Position numbers and translations under genes: made by a program
DNA from: Cyanobium sp. CZS25K
GTDB taxonomy: Bacteria > Cyanobacteriota > Cyanobacteriia > PCC-6307 > Cyanobiaceae
Reading direction: 5' to 3'
Length of the DNA stretch: 64,000 bases
NCBI GenBank assembly: GCA_030373325.1
Contig: JAUCZB010000009.1
Location: 60,304 to 124,303 of the forward strand
Part shown: positions 31,346-42,898 of the stretch, piece after piece
Position numbering within the stretch: position 1 is the first letter of the stretch
How the letters are laid out: each line of letters starts with the position of its first letter
The notes under the pieces: model-generated
Database searches by the model: none
What the model was told of the DNA's origin: nothing
Seen by the model: only the letters and a program-made list of their open reading frames with translations

Positions 31346-32199
31346 CGCCCCAGGAGCGGAGCGATCGAGGCCAGTTCCTCGCTGCTCAGGGGCATGACCG
31401 GCGGCCGAGGCCCATCCAGGCCGGCCTGGCGATCGTCCGGGACGTCGGCAGTGCCGGCGCTGTCGCCAGCGAGCAACGGCAGCCAGCGCGCCGCCGAACC
31501 TAGCAGATGCTCCTCCAGCACCTCCCCGGCCAGCGGCAGGGGCTGGAGCTGCGGGGGATCGCCGCCGAACACCTCCCGCCAGAGGGCAGGGCAGGGATCC
31601 AGCTGGATCGAGCCGTGCTGCAGCAGATGGCCGCCACGCCAGAGCTGGGCACTGCCCACCCGCTTGGCGCCGTTGGCGTCCACCAGGTCGGCGACGGTGC
31701 TGGTGGCGAAGCAGCTGCTGCGCTGCAGGCTGGCCGCCTGGCCGCCGCTCCGCAGGGGCAGGCCCATGGCGGCGAAGGCGCGCACCAGCCAGACCAGGGC
31801 CCGGCCGTAGATCTCGGATCGGCGTCCCTGCGGCCGGGGCCACACCAGGGCGTAGGTGAGATCGGCGCCATGGAGCACGGCCCGGCCGCCCGTGGGACGG
31901 CGCACCAGGTCGATCCGCCCCTGACGGACCAGATCCCACCAGTGGGGCTCCAGCCGCCGCTGGTGCCAACCCAGGGAGAGCGTCGGCCGCGACCAGCCAT
32001 AGAGGCGGAACGCCGGCGCTGGAAGCGGCTCGGGAAGCGACTCGGAGGCCGGGCCCGCGGCCGCCAGGCCCTCCAGCAGCCAGGCATCGATGGCCATCTG
32101 CCAGCTCCCGCCGAGACGGCAGGACTGGATCCATCGGATCGGCTCCGCCGGCAGGGGGGATCGAGCGGGTGGGGCGGAAGGCGCGGCAGGGGCTGTCAT
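31279..32199 (-). CDS. Lipoate-protein ligase A family protein
   Basis: Ligase-fold protein of 306 residues in the LplA/BirA superfamily. Typical blocks are QMAIDAWLLEGLA, YGWSRPTLSLGWHQ, VRRPTGGRAVLHGADLTYAL and QLWRGGHLLQHGSIQL. It could attach lipoate or octanoate to dehydrogenase E2 and glycine-cleavage proteins. ATG 32199 is used here; the frame extends to 32226. It is divergent from the TauE-type exporter with starts only about 20 bases apart, and its tail overlaps the M50 gene. Confidence 0.9.
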   Translation of the reverse strand: MTAPAAPSAPPARSPLPAEPIRWIQSCRLGGSWQMAIDAWLLEGLAAAGPASESLPEPLPAPAFRLYGWSRPTLSLGWHQRRLEPHWWDLVRQGRIDLVRRPTGGRAVLHGADLTYALVWPRPQGRRSEIYGRALVWLVRAFAAMGLPLRSGGQAASLQRSSCFATSTVADLVDANGAKRVGSAQLWRGGHLLQHGSIQLDPCPALWREVFGGDPPQLQPLPLAGEVLEEHLLGSAARWLPLLAGDSAGTADVPDDRQAGLDGPRPPVMPLSSEELASIAPLLGRYRLTESVWGDTSPELTMPRAT

Positions 32200-32219
32200 G
32201 ATGGTCGCCTGGCAGGCCG

Positions 32220-33032
32220 TTGGCACCGTCCCTGATCTGGAGTCTGCTGCCCCTGCTGCCCCTGGGACTGGTGGCCGGCCTGCTCTCCGGACTGCTGGGC
32301 ATCGGCGGTGGGCTGATCTTCTCCCCCCTCCTGCTCGCGCTGGGGCTCACGCCCCACCAGGCCCTGGCCACCAGCAGCCTGGCGATCGTGCCCACCACGC
32401 TCGGGGGCACGATCGCCCACATCCGCAGCGGCAGGCTCGCCTGGGCGGGGGCGGGGGCGATCGTCGCCGGGGCCGCCTTCAGCGCCGGCCTGTTCAGTCA
32501 CCTGGGCCAGGGCCTCTCCGGCTGGCAACTGCTGAGCCTGCAGGCGGGGCTCTACGCCCTGCTCACCGGCCTGATCAGCCCCCGCAGCCCGATGGCCCTG
32601 GAGCCGCCGGAGCAGCAGCCTCGCCTCCTGGCCATGGCCATGGTGGGGGCCCTGGCGGGGGTGGCGGCCGGACTGCTGGGGGTGGGGGGCGGTCTGGTGA
32701 TGGTCCCGGTGCTGGTGAGGATGCTCGGGATGCCGGTCCACGCAGCGATCCGGTACAGCACCCTGGCGGTGCTGGCCTCCTCCTCCAGTGCCTCGGTGGC
32801 GTTCCTGGCCGATGGCAGGGCGAATCCGCTGATCGGACTGGTGCTGGGGGGCACCGCCGCCGTGGCCGCCCAATGGTCGGCAAGCCGACTCGAACAGGTC
32901 CGGGAGGAACGGCTGGTCTGGATGCTGCGGGCCATCACCCTGCTTCTGGCACTGGACAGCGGCCGCCGCGCCCTGGGCCTGTGGTTGGAAGCTCAGGGCA
33001 TCACGCTCCAGAAGCCGGGGTCGAGCTCGTAG
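32220..33032 (+). CDS. TauE/SafE family anion exporter
   Basis: Membrane protein of 270 residues with internally repeated halves, each starting with a glycine-rich motif: LSGLLGIGGGLIFSPLLL in the first and GLLGVGGGLVMVPVLV in the second. The family moves sulfite, sulfoacetate or other small anions; the substrate here is unknown. The start is a TTG at 32220; no ATG precedes the first helix. It is divergent from the lipoate ligase with almost no intergenic DNA, and its last 40 bases overlap the convergent Crr6-like gene. Confidence 0.88.
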   Translation: MAPSLIWSLLPLLPLGLVAGLLSGLLGIGGGLIFSPLLLALGLTPHQALATSSLAIVPTTLGGTIAHIRSGRLAWAGAGAIVAGAAFSAGLFSHLGQGLSGWQLLSLQAGLYALLTGLISPRSPMALEPPEQQPRLLAMAMVGALAGVAAGLLGVGGGLVMVPVLVRMLGMPVHAAIRYSTLAVLASSSSASVAFLADGRANPLIGLVLGGTAAVAAQWSASRLEQVREERLVWMLRAITLLLALDSGRRALGLWLEAQGITLQKPGSSS

Positions 33033-33481
33033 CCGAGAACGGCGGCCATCTGGCCCAGGTTGGCCCGGCACTCGATGCCCGCTGCGGCGGCCCAGTGATC
33101 GAGGAGGAACAGGCGCTGGGTGATCCAGAGCTCCAGGCTCTCGGGCGCGAAGCGGATCCCCTCGCTGGGGCTGAAGCCATGGGGCAGCAGCATCGCCACA
33201 TGGCGGGTGAGCTGGCCCCCGCTGCGCTCCAGCACCAGGGGCAGCCAGGGATGGAGCGCATCGGCCCGCAGACTCCACAGCCGCAGTTCGGGGATCTCCG
33301 AGAGTTCGCGCGGATCCTCCGCCTCACGGGGCCAGTCGAAGTCAATGGTCAGTCCGTTGGCGGCGGTCAGCAGCTCGGCCGGCGCCAGTGACACCAGGCC
33401 CGCCAGGGGGGAGAGATCGAGCCCGCGCACCTGATCGGAGGAGACCTTCAGGGGCTCGGAGCAGGGAGGGAGGGCCATCAA
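32993..33481 (-). CDS. Crr6-like protein (NDH-1 assembly factor family)
   Basis: Soluble protein of 162 residues resembling the DUF1817 / chlororespiratory reduction 6 family of cyanobacteria and plastids: MALPPCSEPLKVSSDQVRG at the N terminus, IDFDWPREAEDPRELSEIPE in the middle and RANLGQMAAVLGYELDPGFW at the C terminus. In Arabidopsis CRR6 helps to assemble the NdhI-containing subcomplex of NDH. The assignment rests on pattern memory, not on a catalytic motif. The window also has ndhF4/ndhD4, but far away. Its 3' end overlaps the TauE gene by 40 bases. Confidence 0.6.
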   Translation of the reverse strand: MMALPPCSEPLKVSSDQVRGLDLSPLAGLVSLAPAELLTAANGLTIDFDWPREAEDPRELSEIPELRLWSLRADALHPWLPLVLERSGGQLTRHVAMLLPHGFSPSEGIRFAPESLELWITQRLFLLDHWAAAAGIECRANLGQMAAVLGYELDPGFWSVMP

Positions 33482-33569
33482 GAGCTGTGACAGGGCAGGG
33501 CCGCAGGCTGGACCGTAGCTCGCGATGGCCGAAGAATAGGTCGGTCAAACTCCATTCACCGTCAAGGAT

Positions 33570-33674
33570 ATGGTCACTCCGATCAACCAGGCCGAAGTGC
33601 TGATCGCCCTCATCGTGGCGGCCCATGCCGGGGTGCTGGCCGTTCGCCTCTGCTTCAGCCTCTACAAAGCCTGA
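33570..33674 (+). CDS. psaM: Photosystem I subunit XII
   Basis: Peptide of 34 residues, MVTPINQAEVLIALIVAAHA and then GVLAVRLCFSLYKA, a single membrane helix with the short polar N terminus and the RLxxSLY-type C terminus of PsaM. It is the smallest subunit of photosystem I, lying at the trimer interface near PsaB and PsaI in known structures. It is separated by about 90 bases from the divergent Crr6-like gene, so a promoter must lie in that gap, but I do not see a convincing -10/-35 pair. Confidence 0.9.
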   Translation: MVTPINQAEVLIALIVAAHAGVLAVRLCFSLYKA

Positions 33675-33963
33675 AGCTGCAGGGCCTGCTCCCTTGGCAA
33701 GGTGCCGGCAGGCTGCTACAAGCAGAGGGCTCGCAGCCTTGCCTCAGGTGCGCCAGACCAAACCCCAGCCTTCCCGGCGTCAGCCCACCGCTGCTCGAAG
33801 CGCCACGGGTCGTCAGCGCCGTTCCCAGTCCCTCCGTGCGACCCCGGATGGCGGGGGCCCGTCCTTCCCACTGCGCCCGCTTCCCAGCGTCCATGGCCAT
33901 CCAGACGGGATCGGGCTTGCCATCGAGTCCCCCCGTCCCCCTGCCGATGCCGGAGGCTGTGGC

Positions 33964-35396
<1,433 letters not shown>

Positions 35397-35494
35397 GCGG
35401 GCTGGCAGGCCGGCTGCAATGCGTCGGAGTCTGGAGATCCCGGCGCTTTCCCTGACGACGCTGCTAGGAATCTGCCAGTTCCACCCCTGAGTCG

Positions 35495-36052
35495 ATGTCC
35501 CGCACCCTGCGCTGGGGACTGGGTCTGCTGCTGATCGGCAGCCTGGCCATCGGTGCCTTCGTCCTGCTGCCCTTCCGCTCCTGGTTGCCTGGCGGAACGG
35601 TGGCCGATGTCCCCAACAGCCAGGTGGTGAACGGCACGGCCTTCAACCGTCTGTTTCCTGAGCCGGATACCGGTGAACAACTGGTGTTCACCCAGGAAAA
35701 GCGCGGCTTCAGCGAAGCCAGACTCAAGCGGGGCGACCGGGTGAAGGCGCTGCTCGCCATCTCCGATGTCACCACCGCACCCGCGGCGCGCAGCAAGTTC
35801 AAGGCCAGCAAGAGCCAGCTGCAGGGCTGGCCGTTGGTGGAACAGGGCGCCCAGGCCACAGCCCTGCTGGTGGCCGACCGCTTCCAGGTCAAGGTGATCG
35901 CGCAGGGGGAGGGGCTCGACGTTGAGCAGCGTCATGCCTTGATCGGCGCGTTCGACCTCCAAGGTCTCGCGGCCCTCCAACCAGGCGGTGCTCCCAGGGC
36001 GGCGCTGGAGCCGTCCCATCGTGATCTCCCCATCCTGGAGCCTGCCGCATGA
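35495..36052 (+). CDS. Membrane-anchored protein of unknown function
   Basis: Protein of 185 residues with an N-terminal signal anchor (LRWGLGLLLIGSLAIGAFVL) and a soluble domain outside the membrane. Within it, PNSQVVNGTAFNRLFPEPD and VTTAPAARSKFKASKSQLQGW stand out as conserved-looking blocks, but I cannot place them in a family. Its stop overlaps the following gene's ATG (ATGA), so the two are coupled. It may be a cyanobacterial core gene of unknown role. Confidence 0.75.
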   Translation: MSRTLRWGLGLLLIGSLAIGAFVLLPFRSWLPGGTVADVPNSQVVNGTAFNRLFPEPDTGEQLVFTQEKRGFSEARLKRGDRVKALLAISDVTTAPAARSKFKASKSQLQGWPLVEQGAQATALLVADRFQVKVIAQGEGLDVEQRHALIGAFDLQGLAALQPGGAPRAALEPSHRDLPILEPAA

Positions 36053-36933
36053 GCACCGTTCTCGAGCGCCTCGACCGCCTGCCCCGCCGCAACCTGACGG
36101 TGCTTGCCATCAAGGGCCTCAGCACCCTGGTGCCCGGGGGCTGGCACAACATCACCAGTGCCGATGAACTGATCGCCGATGTGATGGGCAGCAACGATCC
36201 CGAACTGATCAGCCAGGTGCGGGCCCGGGCCGACGAGCTGAGCAAGGCCCGTCACGAGGGCTATGGCCGCGCCCTGAGCCTTTACGACGCCGTCAATCGC
36301 TCCCAGAAGGCCGCCGGTGGTCTGCGGGTGCTGGCCAACATCGGCGGTGCCCTGCCCCTGGTGAAGCGGGTCGCCAATCTCACTCCCACCAGCGACACCC
36401 TGCAGGCGGTGGATCTGAGCCTGAAGGTGGCCGCCGAAATGCTGGCCTTCACCCAGGTGAACGGCCTGCCGGGCGACAGCTTCGGTGATTTCGCCGCCGC
36501 TCTGAACGAGTACGCGGGTGAGGCCCGGGTCCGCATGGCCGCCCTCATCTGCTTCGATGCCCTGCTGCCCCTGGGCGATCAGGCGCTGGAGCGGCTGGAC
36601 ACGCTGCTGGGAAAGGCCGGCAAGGGGGATCTGCGTCAGCTGCCCGCCTATGCCGGCATGGCTTCGATGCTTCCAGGCCGGGGCGATGACGCTCACCTGA
36701 GCTTCCTGCGCCGGGGCGTGGATCAGTGGCTGGGCTGGGCCGGTGGCTTCACGGGCCAGCTCGCTCTCAGCGGCCAGAAGGCGGTGCGGGCCCTGGAGAC
36801 CACCCTGGGCCCCTGGCAGGGGGGCTTCGATCAGATGGCCACGTTCCTCGATGCCTTCACCGATACCTACCAGCACACCGGGGTGCAGGCGGTGGCGCGG
36901 CGACTGGTGGAGCGCGCCGCCGCAGAGATCTGA
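36049..36933 (+). CDS. Conserved helical protein of unknown function
   Basis: Protein of 294 residues, mostly alpha-helical by composition, with the blocks WHNITSADELIADVMG, YDAVNRSQKAAGGLRVLANI and PTSDTLQAVDLSLKVAAEML. No signal peptide, membrane segment or catalytic motif is visible. Start ATG overlaps the stop of the membrane-anchored protein before it by 4 bases. It converges on chlL. Family not recognised. Confidence 0.75.
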   Translation: MSTVLERLDRLPRRNLTVLAIKGLSTLVPGGWHNITSADELIADVMGSNDPELISQVRARADELSKARHEGYGRALSLYDAVNRSQKAAGGLRVLANIGGALPLVKRVANLTPTSDTLQAVDLSLKVAAEMLAFTQVNGLPGDSFGDFAAALNEYAGEARVRMAALICFDALLPLGDQALERLDTLLGKAGKGDLRQLPAYAGMASMLPGRGDDAHLSFLRRGVDQWLGWAGGFTGQLALSGQKAVRALETTLGPWQGGFDQMATFLDAFTDTYQHTGVQAVARRLVERAAAEI

Positions 36934-36952
36934 AACCCAGCAGCGGTTGTCC

Positions 36953-37912
<960 letters not shown>

Positions 37913-37950
37913 CTATCCAAGGACAGCGGCGGCAGACCTGTCGGGGGATC

Positions 37951-37986
37951 TCGCAAAGCGAAACATGGGGGTTTCGCAACCGCGAA
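37951..37986 (-). promoter_or_regulatory. Nested inverted repeats upstream of chlL
   Basis: Three interleaved dyads share the same half-site: TCGC-AAA-GCGA (37951-37961), GCGAAAC-6-GTTTCGC (37958-37977) and TTCGC-4-GCGAA (37973-37986). They lie 72-107 bases upstream of the chlL ATG. This arrangement is typical of an operator bound by a dimeric regulator. The regulator is unknown. Confidence 0.55.
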
Positions 37987-38069
37987 CAGGGCGTCGCCGC
38001 ACCGTCGGTTTTACCCTCGCCAGACTTGGCACCTTTGAGAGGTTCCCGAGGTGCTGCCAGAGGGGCCAT

Positions 38070-38096
38070 GCCCTTCGGCGGCGGGGTGCGAAGGGC
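38070..38096 (+). terminator. Hairpin followed by a pyrimidine tract
   Basis: Perfect 8-bp stem GCCCTTCG / CGAAGGGC with an 11-base loop, followed by CTTTCTTCT on the plus strand. It looks like a plus-strand intrinsic terminator, yet no plus-strand gene ends near it; the neighbouring genes run on the minus strand. It may instead fold in the chlL leader region or block antisense transcription. Confidence 0.35.
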
Positions 38097-38155
38097 CTTT
38101 CTTCTGCCGCCGTAGGTGGAGGTTTCTTGCCGCCAGGTTGGCGGGCAGCGACGGC

Positions 38156-38731
38156 TCAGACCTCCCAGATCCTGTGCAGGTCGATCACCAGGCCGGGGAA
38201 TTCGGGGCCGGCCGCCAGGCGCTCGGGATCGCGGATCACCTGAGGCTCGCCCGACCCTGCCTGCCACACCTCCACCGAACGGGTTTGCGGAAGCAGCAGC
38301 CAGCCCAGTCGGGCGCCGTTGGCAAGGTATGGGGCCAGCTTGCGCCGCAAGGCCTCCGGAGGATCGGACGGGCTGGCCAGCTCCACCACCAGATCCGGAC
38401 AGAGCGGCGGGAACCCGTCGCGCTCCTGCTCATTCAGGGCCCGCCAACGCTCCAGCCGCACGGCGCTGGCAACGGGGCTGCGCACGGAGCCATCGGGCAG
38501 CAGGAAGCCGGTGGAGCTGTCGAACAACCTCAGCGGCAGACCGCTCCGCTCGATCGCCAGCCACAACTGGGCTCCGAGCGCCTGGTTACGGGCTCCTGTG
38601 CTGCCGCCGGTGGGAGTCATCTCGATGAGGGTGCCATCGGCATCGAGCTCCAGCACGGCCTCCGGGTTCGCGGTGCACACCTCAGCGAACTGCGCCGGCG
38701 TGAGCTGAAGCGTGCGGGGCAGGGTGAGCAT
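38156..38731 (-). CDS. Uma2-family (DUF820) putative endonuclease
   Basis: Protein of 191 residues of the Uma2 family, very common in cyanobacteria, with a restriction-endonuclease-like fold. FAEVCTANPEAVLELDADGT is the conserved N-terminal block. The core nuclease motif is CPDLVVELASPSD followed by Lys in LRRKLAPYLANGARLGWLL. Function of the family is unproven; PD-(D/E)XK nuclease activity is inferred. ATG 38731 is the natural start. It separates chlL from chlB and is probably an insertion, since these DPOR genes lie closer together in many relatives. Confidence 0.88.
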   Translation of the reverse strand: MLTLPRTLQLTPAQFAEVCTANPEAVLELDADGTLIEMTPTGGSTGARNQALGAQLWLAIERSGLPLRLFDSSTGFLLPDGSVRSPVASAVRLERWRALNEQERDGFPPLCPDLVVELASPSDPPEALRRKLAPYLANGARLGWLLLPQTRSVEVWQAGSGEPQVIRDPERLAAGPEFPGLVIDLHRIWEV

Positions 38732-39151
38732 GGGGCCCTGCGGCGGACGTTTCCAATGTAGGCGGCGGAACCTTGACAGGCTCCTGAAGATCACCTGGAT
38801 GGGGGGATGCGCTCGCCGTGGTGTTGCCACCAGGCTCAGCAACACCACGGCGAGTTTGTACTGATCAAAGAGATGCTGCTCATGCAGCGCGCCTTACTCA
38901 GATTCAGGAGCTCGCTGCAGGGCGGAACGCCAGGGACTGAAGCCGAGGCAGGGTTTTCGGCCGGCACGGGCTCAGTCACCACGACGGGGCATTCCTCACC
39001 AACTTTAAGAGTTCTCCACCAATGGCCAGGGTGAAAGAGGGGCAGCATCTTCACAAGCAACCCAACAAGGTCCTGTCATTGCGAAGGGCGCGATATACGC
39101 GCAGGTCTCCTGTCTGCCCCCGAGCAGCCCCCAGCCGCTCGGGGGCACGCC
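38732..39151. other. Long non-coding stretch between Uma2 gene and chlB
   Basis: This 420-base gap is the only stretch over 300 bases without a convincing gene. It is visibly less GC-rich than its surroundings. It contains a perfect 15-bp hairpin (38812-38854), an unrecognised plus-strand frame at 38807-39034 and an unrecognised minus-strand frame at 38836-39060 that do not resemble known proteins, and a small dyad GCGCGATATACGCGC near 39089. It may be remains of a decayed mobile element. Confidence 0.5.
38812..38854. repeat. Perfect 15-bp inverted repeat
   Basis: CTCGCCGTGGTGTTG at 38812-38826 pairs exactly with CAACACCACGGCGAG at 38840-38854 across a 13-base loop. TTTG follows on the plus strand. 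There is no upstream plus-strand gene to terminate, so it may be a decayed element end or the hairpin of a small RNA. Confidence 0.75.
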
Positions 39152-40813
39152 TCAGCGGCTGAAGTGGGCCTTGGCGTCGTAGAGGGCTTCGGCATCGATG
39201 CGCTCCAGGCCCCGTTCGCGGGCGAAGGCTTCGGTGTTCTTGCGCACCTTGCCCCGCACGAAGAAGGGAATCTTGGCGAGTTCCGCCTCCCCGTCCGCCG
39301 TCCAGAGGCTCTCGAGAGCTTCCCGGACGGCGGCGCCGGCCGTGGTGGTGCCGGGGGCCGGAGAGGTGGCCTGAGCCGCCGCAGCGGCCGGGACCGCCTG
39401 GGGCTCCACCGCGCCCGCCGCCGATGGGGCGCCATCGCCCAGGTGGCTGCGGTGGCCGTCGACGAACTCGAAGTCGTGGCGGAACATGCCGATCAGGTGT
39501 TCCTCCAGGCCCATCATCAACGGGTGCACCCAGGAATCGAAGATCACGTTGGCCCCCTCCCAGCCCATCTGGGGGGAGTAGCGGGCCGGCACGTCCTGCA
39601 CATGCAGGGGGGCGCTGATCACGGCACAGGGCAGCCCCAGGCGCTTGGCGCTGTGGCGTTCCATCTGGGTTCCCAGCACCAGCTCCGCCGCCGCCTCGGC
39701 CATGGCCTTCTCCACCACCAGGTAGTCGTCGGTGATCAGGGCCTCCAGGCCCAGCTCGGCGGCGGCGGCCCGCACCTCCCGGGCCTGCTCGCGGCTGTAG
39801 CTGCCCAGCCCCACCACCTGGAAGCCCAGTTCCTTGGAGGCGATCCGGGCGGCGGCGATGGCGTGGGTGGCATCGGCAAAGATGAACACCCGCTTGCCGG
39901 TGAGGTAGGTGGAATCCACCGACTTGGAGTACCAGGGCAGCCGGGAGCGGCGTTCGGCTTCGCTCGGTTGCCCCTCCAGCTCATGCAGTTCGGCCGGCAG
40001 CGCCAGGTCGAGCACGCCGTGCAGCTCCCGCAGAAAGGCGGCGGTGGCGCCGATGCCGATCGGCACCGTGCGCACCACCGGGGTGCCGAAGCTGCGCTCC
40101 AGCCAGCTGCACACCGGACCCGCCACCTCCGGGTAGAGGCAGACGTTGGCATCGGCCGTGGGGATGCGCTCCAGGTCGGCGGGCCGGGCCCCCAGGGGCG
40201 CCACCACCGCCACATCGATGCCGTGCTCCGCCAGCAGCCGGGTGATCTCGAGAACGTCGTCGCGGCAACGGAACCCCAGCAGGCTGGGGCCCAGCAGGTT
40301 GACCCGGGGCCGGCGGCCCTCTTCGCGCCAGCGGGACGCGGAAGGCTTGGGCGTGCCCGGCACGGGCAGCTGGCCCTTGAGCAGGGTGCGCACCAGCTGG
40401 TAGAAGGTTTCCGCGGCGCCCCAGTTCTCCTTCTTGGAGTAAGCCGGCAGCTCCAGGTTCACCATCGGCACCCCCAGGTTCATGCCGGCGGCCAGGGCGC
40501 CGGGCTGGTCCTGGATGAGCTCGGCGGTGCAGCTCTCGCCCACCAGCAGCGCTTCGGGCTGGAAGCGCTCGACGGCCTGGCGGATCGAGCGCTGCACCAG
40601 CTCGGCGGTGTCACCGCCCAGATCCCTGGCCTGGAAGGTGGTGTAGGTGACGGGGGGGCGCAGGCCCCGCCGCTCGATCATGGTGAACAGCAGGTCGGCG
40701 TAGGTGTCGCCCTGGGGGGCATGGAGCACGTAGTGCACGCCTTCCATGGAGGTGGCGATGCGCATGGCGCCCACGTGGGGGGGGCCTTCGTAGGTCCAGA
40801 GGGTCAGTTCCAT
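39152..40813 (-). CDS. chlB: Dark-operative protochlorophyllide reductase subunit ChlB
   Basis: NifK-like catalytic subunit of 553 residues of DPOR, binding protochlorophyllide with ChlN. The N terminus [20 protein letters not shown] is diagnostic, and Asp36, the unusual aspartate ligand of the DPOR cluster, is in [28 protein letters not shown] supplies the conserved cysteine region. A roughly 35-residue Ala/Pro-rich linker (residues about 465-500) separates the main body from the C-terminal domain with [20 protein letters not shown] 40813 is 8 bases past the chlN stop. Confidence 0.97.
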   Translation of the reverse strand: MELTLWTYEGPPHVGAMRIATSMEGVHYVLHAPQGDTYADLLFTMIERRGLRPPVTYTTFQARDLGGDTAELVQRSIRQAVERFQPEALLVGESCTAELIQDQPGALAAGMNLGVPMVNLELPAYSKKENWGAAETFYQLVRTLLKGQLPVPGTPKPSASRWREEGRRPRVNLLGPSLLGFRCRDDVLEITRLLAEHGIDVAVVAPLGARPADLERIPTADANVCLYPEVAGPVCSWLERSFGTPVVRTVPIGIGATAAFLRELHGVLDLALPAELHELEGQPSEAERRSRLPWYSKSVDSTYLTGKRVFIFADATHAIAAARIASKELGFQVVGLGSYSREQAREVRAAAAELGLEALITDDYLVVEKAMAEAAAELVLGTQMERHSAKRLGLPCAVISAPLHVQDVPARYSPQMGWEGANVIFDSWVHPLMMGLEEHLIGMFRHDFEFVDGHRSHLGDGAPSAAGAVEPQAVPAAAAAQATSPAPGTTTAGAAVREALESLWTADGEAELAKIPFFVRGKVRKNTEAFARERGLERIDAEALYDAKAHFSR

Positions 40814-40820
40814 GGGGTTC

Positions 40821-42122
<1,302 letters not shown>

Positions 42123-42221
42123 TTAGCGGGGCGGACAGGGTCCGCGGCCGACTGCGTTACAACTTTTCGGGATCGTGTCCGGATTCCCCCGCGGATCGGT
42201 CCGCCAGCGGCCGCGCCCCGT

Positions 42222-42764
42222 TCAAAGGCGGCGGCGAAAACCTTCACTGAAACCGTGGCTGCGATCCTCGCGATCCCCATCGGCGCTGCGGCTGAGCCTC
42301 CACACGTTGCGCCCCAGGCGGCGCGCCGTGAGCCCGGCCCGCTCTACCACTGGTGCCCCGGGCCGGGCCCCCATCAGCTGGGCCACCTCGGCGGTGCTGA
42401 GGGGGGCGCCGGTGCGGATGGCCAGGTCGGTGATCTCGAGCCGATGGCGCAGTCCGGCCAGATCGACCGGGTGCTCCGCTTCGGCGGACTCCTTCCAGTC
42501 ATCGAAACCGTCGCTGCCGACCCCGCCCATGCGCCGCATCAGGCCCAGGCCGATGAAGGCGAGGGCCTGCTCCGGCCGTACCCCCTGATCGATCGCCTGG
42601 GTGATCCACTCCGAGAAGGTGTCCTGCTCCAGGGCCGTCTGGAGGGTCTGGGTCTCGATCGTGGCCCGCGGGACCCGGGGGGCAGCGCTGGTGGTGGATC
42701 CAGGGGCCGCGGCTCCCCTGGCGGAACGGGTGGCGGAAGGCGGGGCGGAGTGCCGGGAGGCCAT
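42222..42764 (-). CDS. Unknown protein with possible winged-helix C terminus
   Basis: Protein of 180 residues. The N-terminal 35 residues are Ala/Ser/Pro-rich; the middle (FSEWITQAIDQGVRPEQALA, then FIGLGLMRRMGGVG) and the C-terminal TGAPLSTAEVAQLMGARPGA with GRNVWRLSRS read like a small helix-turn-helix or winged-helix unit. I do not recognise a family. It precedes chlN on the same strand, so it could regulate or assist DPOR genes; that is inference from position. It is divergent from the MBL-GGDEF gene. Confidence 0.7.
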   Translation of the reverse strand: MASRHSAPPSATRSARGAAAPGSTTSAAPRVPRATIETQTLQTALEQDTFSEWITQAIDQGVRPEQALAFIGLGLMRRMGGVGSDGFDDWKESAEAEHPVDLAGLRHRLEITDLAIRTGAPLSTAEVAQLMGARPGAPVVERAGLTARRLGRNVWRLSRSADGDREDRSHGFSEGFRRRL

Positions 42765-42898
42765 GGACGCGCCTGCGAAGGTTGCCCTGGAAGGTATCGG
42801 TTACCTCTCTTGTCGCAAGGGTCTTGGCTGGATCAAAATGCCAACGAGGAGCGTGATCTCCGCCATCAGTTTCTTATGCGGTCTCCACGCGGGTTTCC

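Noticed and set aside
33675..33963. Possible gene in the gap after psaM
   Set aside because: Open frames here are Arg/Pro/Ser-rich with no recognisable feature or start signal; the gap is below 300 bases and I see nothing convincing in it.
38807..39060. Protein-coding genes in the long non-coding stretch
   Set aside because: Two overlapping opposite frames are short, lack ribosome binding sites and resemble no family known to me; treated as unexplained non-coding DNA.
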